From Anaerolineae bacterium (GTDB taxonomy: Bacteria > Chloroflexota > Anaerolineae > UBA1429), in assembly GCA_007118555.1 (NCBI GenBank), contig SKRJ01000453.1, positions 1 through 8,373 of the forward strand: a DNA stretch of 8,373 nucleotides, written 5' to 3'. The translations under genes were made by a program, and so were the position numbers. Below the pieces are notes generated by a model. The model was not told the DNA's origin and did not search any database. It saw only the letters and a list, made by a program, of their open reading frames with translations. How positions within the stretch are numbered: position 1 is the first letter of the stretch; each line of letters begins with the position of its first letter. Of this stretch, positions 6,317-8,373 are shown piece by piece.

Positions 6317-7236
6317 AGATCGTTCTCCTCGCTTTGCTCCAGCATAATGAGCGCCCCTTCCGCGGCCGAGTAGCGCGGCAGGTGGGCGCCAATCTGTGGC
6401 TCGTGGGCGAATCGCTCCATGACCCGGTCGCTCAGCGGCTTGACGTTCTGCAGCAGGCCGCCGCACAAGCCCAGCGACACCTGCTCTAACCCCATGCGGC
6501 GCACCAGCGTCATGGCCAGGCGCGTCAGATCGTCGGCGGTCTGGTCCAGGATCCCATCGGCGACGACATCGCTGGGAGCCAGGTCGATGATGCACCCCGC
6601 CAGCCGCGCAATGTGATCCGGGGTGCGCTCGGGGACATAGAGCCAGTCCAACAACGCGTCCATATCGGCCAGCCCCAGCGCCTTGAGGATCGCAGGGCCG
6701 ATGGCCGTGGGACTGCCGCGGCCATCCAGGGCCTCATAGGCAGCCCGCAGCCCAAGGATGGCGGTGCCATAGCCCGAGCCCGCATCGTCCAGCTTGAATC
6801 CCCAACCCCCGATCCGCACCACAGCTCCCTCGCGGTCGATGCCCAGGGCGATACTGCCCGTGCCCGAGAGAACCATGCCCCCGGCCAGCGCGCCGTTGGC
6901 CCCCGCCAGGGCGGCCAGCCCATCGGAACAGACGACCAACCGGCCGCCGCAGCCCATCTCACGCAGCCATCCGGCCACCAGTTGTCGGTCCGTTTCGCTG
7001 TCGATGCCGGCCCCCGCAAAGCAGAGTCCCTCCAGCGCGGCGGGCTCGATGCCGGCCTGGCGACAGAGCATGGCGATCAACCGGGCGACCCGATGCTGCG
7101 CCACGTTCGGCGGGCACGAGTGATGGTTCGTGTTGCCGACCCGTGCCTCCCAACGCTGCACCTGCCCGTCGTCTACTGCCTCGAGGATGCCGAGGGTCTT
7201 GGAGCCGCCGCTGTCGATCCCGAGACGGTACCTCAT
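6292..7236 (-). CDS. BadF/BadG/BcrA/BcrD-type ATPase, probable N-acetylglucosamine kinase
   Basis: A 314-residue sugar kinase of the ASKHA fold. The phosphate-1 loop is GIDSGGSKT at residues 6-14; D105 in CSDGLAAL is the position of the catalytic aspartate in human NAGK; the phosphate-2 loop is SGTGS at 124-128; the GGWGF-GSGY block spans 143-156; and CGGLLQN lies in the C-terminal adenosine region. Family members phosphorylate GlcNAc, MurNAc or glucosamine, and the BadF name refers to benzoyl-CoA reductase activators, which carry iron-sulfur cysteines not seen here. The usual GDEGS in the conserved block is DDAGS here (A152 in place of Glu), a small deviation. The start ATG overlaps the GH84 stop as ATGA and follows GGGGAG by 5 nt. 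The context, glycosidase upstream and SIS protein downstream, supports GlcNAc as substrate; this is inference. Confidence 0.88.
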   Translation of the reverse strand: MRYRLGIDSGGSKTLGILEAVDDGQVQRWEARVGNTNHHSCPPNVAQHRVARLIAMLCRQAGIEPAALEGLCFAGAGIDSETDRQLVAGWLREMGCGGRLVVCSDGLAALAGANGALAGGMVLSGTGSIALGIDREGAVVRIGGWGFKLDDAGSGYGTAILGLRAAYEALDGRGSPTAIGPAILKALGLADMDALLDWLYVPERTPDHIARLAGCIIDLAPSDVVADGILDQTADDLTRLAMTLVRRMGLEQVSLGLCGGLLQNVKPLSDRVMERFAHEPQIGAHLPRYSAAEGALIMLEQSEENDLCATLGSI

Positions 7237-8373
7237 CGGATCTCCCCCGCCTGGATGGCCTCGATCAGGCGCTGCGCCTCATAGTGCATCACGTCCATCG
7301 AGTCGACCAGATAGGCTGCCAGCGCGCCGGTGTCGCCGGCCTGTACGTCGCTCTCGACGGCCTGGCAAAAGGCGACGGCGCTCTCCCGCCAGGGGCGCGA
7401 CTCGTCGACAAAGGCGCGGTTGGGGCAGCTTTCCAGCGTCTCGAGCAGCGCCCGGGTCTCTTGCGCCCAGGCGACCAGATCGTCGGCGCTCCCCTGCGCG
7501 ATCAGGCCCAAAAAGGCGTCATGGTGCCCCGAGCCGGGGCCATGCTCCGGAAACTGTTCGCCGTGGCGAGTCAACACCGACTTGTAGCACATGGCATCGA
7601 GGGCTTGGAGCGCCGGGACGTACTCGGCGCCCAATACGTCGGTGATCGCCCGCTCGTGGCTTTCGGTGCTGTTATAGCCGACGGGATCGTTCAGGTACTC
7701 GCCGATGGTATAGAGCGAGATCATCGACGATTCGATAAACTCCATCGGATTGACCACCAGACCCTCGGCATAGCGCCACAGGTCGGGGCTGCGCCCTGTG
7801 ATGGGGGCGATATGAAACTCCCGCGTCATGTTGGCGTCGTTCACGGGATAGTTGTCCCAGTAGAGGGGCTTTTTCCCCGTCAGCCGCGTGAACCGCAGGG
7901 CGTTCTCGGCATCCAGCGTATGGGCGCAGATGGTGTCGCCCGTGTAGAACAGGGAAACGTCGTCGGGGATGTTCTGTCCCAGCGCGCCCAGATAGCCATG
8001 CCGCCCATCGCCCCAGTACTCGGTGGGGCATACGATCAGCCGGATCTCGGGATCGATGGCCTTGAGCCCCTGGTAGACCCGGTTGGTCAGGTCAATGTGA
8101 GCCTCGACGAGGGAGCCATAGGCGACCTGATCGGCGGGATGCTGCAGGGTCGGCTTGATGTCGTCGAACAAGAGCCCGAACGTGGTAACGCCCAGGCCGT
8201 GCAATTGCTGGTATTTGCGGAGCAACGTATCCAACTCGCTCTCGCTGCTATACTCGATGGAAAAGGCGGGCGCGAGCAGATACCAGAGCGCCATGTCACA
8301 CGCATCGCAGGTTCCCTTGAGCTCGCGCAGATAGGCGAGCTGCTCCTCCTCGTACAAGAGGCGCCAGTTCTCG
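7233..8373 (-). CDS. GH84 beta-N-acetylglucosaminidase / O-GlcNAcase-like (N-terminus beyond window edge)
   Basis: The visible 379 residues are the catalytic barrel and C-terminal helical part of a glycoside hydrolase family 84 enzyme, which removes terminal beta-linked GlcNAc by substrate-assisted catalysis. The catalytic aspartate pair is in FGLLFDDI, D70-D71 of the visible part (8165-8160). Further family blocks are CPTEYWG at 115-121, LFYTGDTICA at about 141-150 (often W-T-G in relatives) and WDNYPVND at 172-179, which lines the GlcNAc site. A TTG at 8357 could be read as a start, but the frame continues to the edge with residues ENWRL fitting the family, so it is an internal leucine. The N-terminal domain and any signal peptide lie outside, so location in the cell cannot be judged. 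The stop overlaps the kinase start, placing it upstream in a GlcNAc-use operon. Confidence 0.9.
   Translation of the reverse strand, partial: ENWRLLYEEEQLAYLRELKGTCDACDMALWYLLAPAFSIEYSSESELDTLLRKYQQLHGLGVTTFGLLFDDIKPTLQHPADQVAYGSLVEAHIDLTNRVYQGLKAIDPEIRLIVCPTEYWGDGRHGYLGALGQNIPDDVSLFYTGDTICAHTLDAENALRFTRLTGKKPLYWDNYPVNDANMTREFHIAPITGRSPDLWRYAEGLVVNPMEFIESSMISLYTIGEYLNDPVGYNSTESHERAITDVLGAEYVPALQALDAMCYKSVLTRHGEQFPEHGPGSGHHDAFLGLIAQGSADDLVAWAQETRALLETLESCPNRAFVDESRPWRESAVAFCQAVESDVQAGDTGALAAYLVDSMDVMHYEAQRLIEAIQAGEIR

Noticed and set aside
6317..6595. N-terminal extension of the SIS protein up to an ATG at 6595
   Set aside because: The extra 93 residues are Arg/Pro/Ala-rich, lie inside the kinase gene in another frame, and the family start plus GAGGAG site support the ATG at 6316.
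8355..8357. TTG start of the GH84 gene
   Set aside because: The frame stays open to the window edge and the upstream residues continue the family sequence, so the gene is cut, not started here.

Overview
The window is a GC-rich bacterial segment with seven protein genes, tightly packed. Six lie on the minus strand in two groups and one lies on the plus strand between them. No RNA gene, insertion sequence or CRISPR array was seen. Both edges cut a gene: bshC loses its C-terminus on the left and a GH84 glycosidase loses its N-terminus on the right. The organism is one that makes bacillithiol, so an ordinary glutathione-only proteobacterium is unlikely. High GC and gene content would fit a Chloroflexota-like or other deep-branching, environmental lineage, but this is inference and no marker gene settles it.

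Left block (1-4246, minus strand, read right to left). A YcaQ/AlkX-type DNA glycosylase is followed, after a 97-bp gap, by a metallo-beta-lactamase-fold thioester/persulfide-type hydrolase, a class I SAM-dependent methyltransferase and BshC, the cysteine-adding enzyme of bacillithiol synthesis. The last three are joined by two ATGA stop/start overlaps and so look translationally coupled. The 97-bp gap holds a consensus -35 box, a possible -10 and an 8-bp inverted repeat at the expected transcription start. The most interesting reading is a low-molecular-weight thiol operon: BshC completes bacillithiol, the methyltransferase may N-methylate it (as NmbA does in Chlorobaculum tepidum), and the hydrolase may act on thiol conjugates. 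The upstream glycosylase removes alkylated or crosslinked bases, a related defence against electrophiles.

Centre (4247-5581). A 219-bp divergent intergenic region carries candidate promoters for both directions, a 10-bp palindrome and a T-tract. It is followed by a plus-strand AbrB-family integral membrane protein with the typical internal duplication. Its end converges on the next block with only 9 bp between stop codons, and a perfect 10-bp inverted repeat spans this junction.

Right block (5579-8373, minus strand, read right to left). A GH84 beta-N-acetylglucosaminidase is coupled by ATGA to a BadF/NagK-type N-acetylglucosamine kinase, which overlaps a SIS-domain sugar-phosphate-binding protein of the UPF0309 type by 25 bp. 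Together they suggest release of GlcNAc from glycoconjugates, phosphorylation, and a further step on the sugar phosphate. No transporter, NagA or NagB is visible; if present they lie outside the window.
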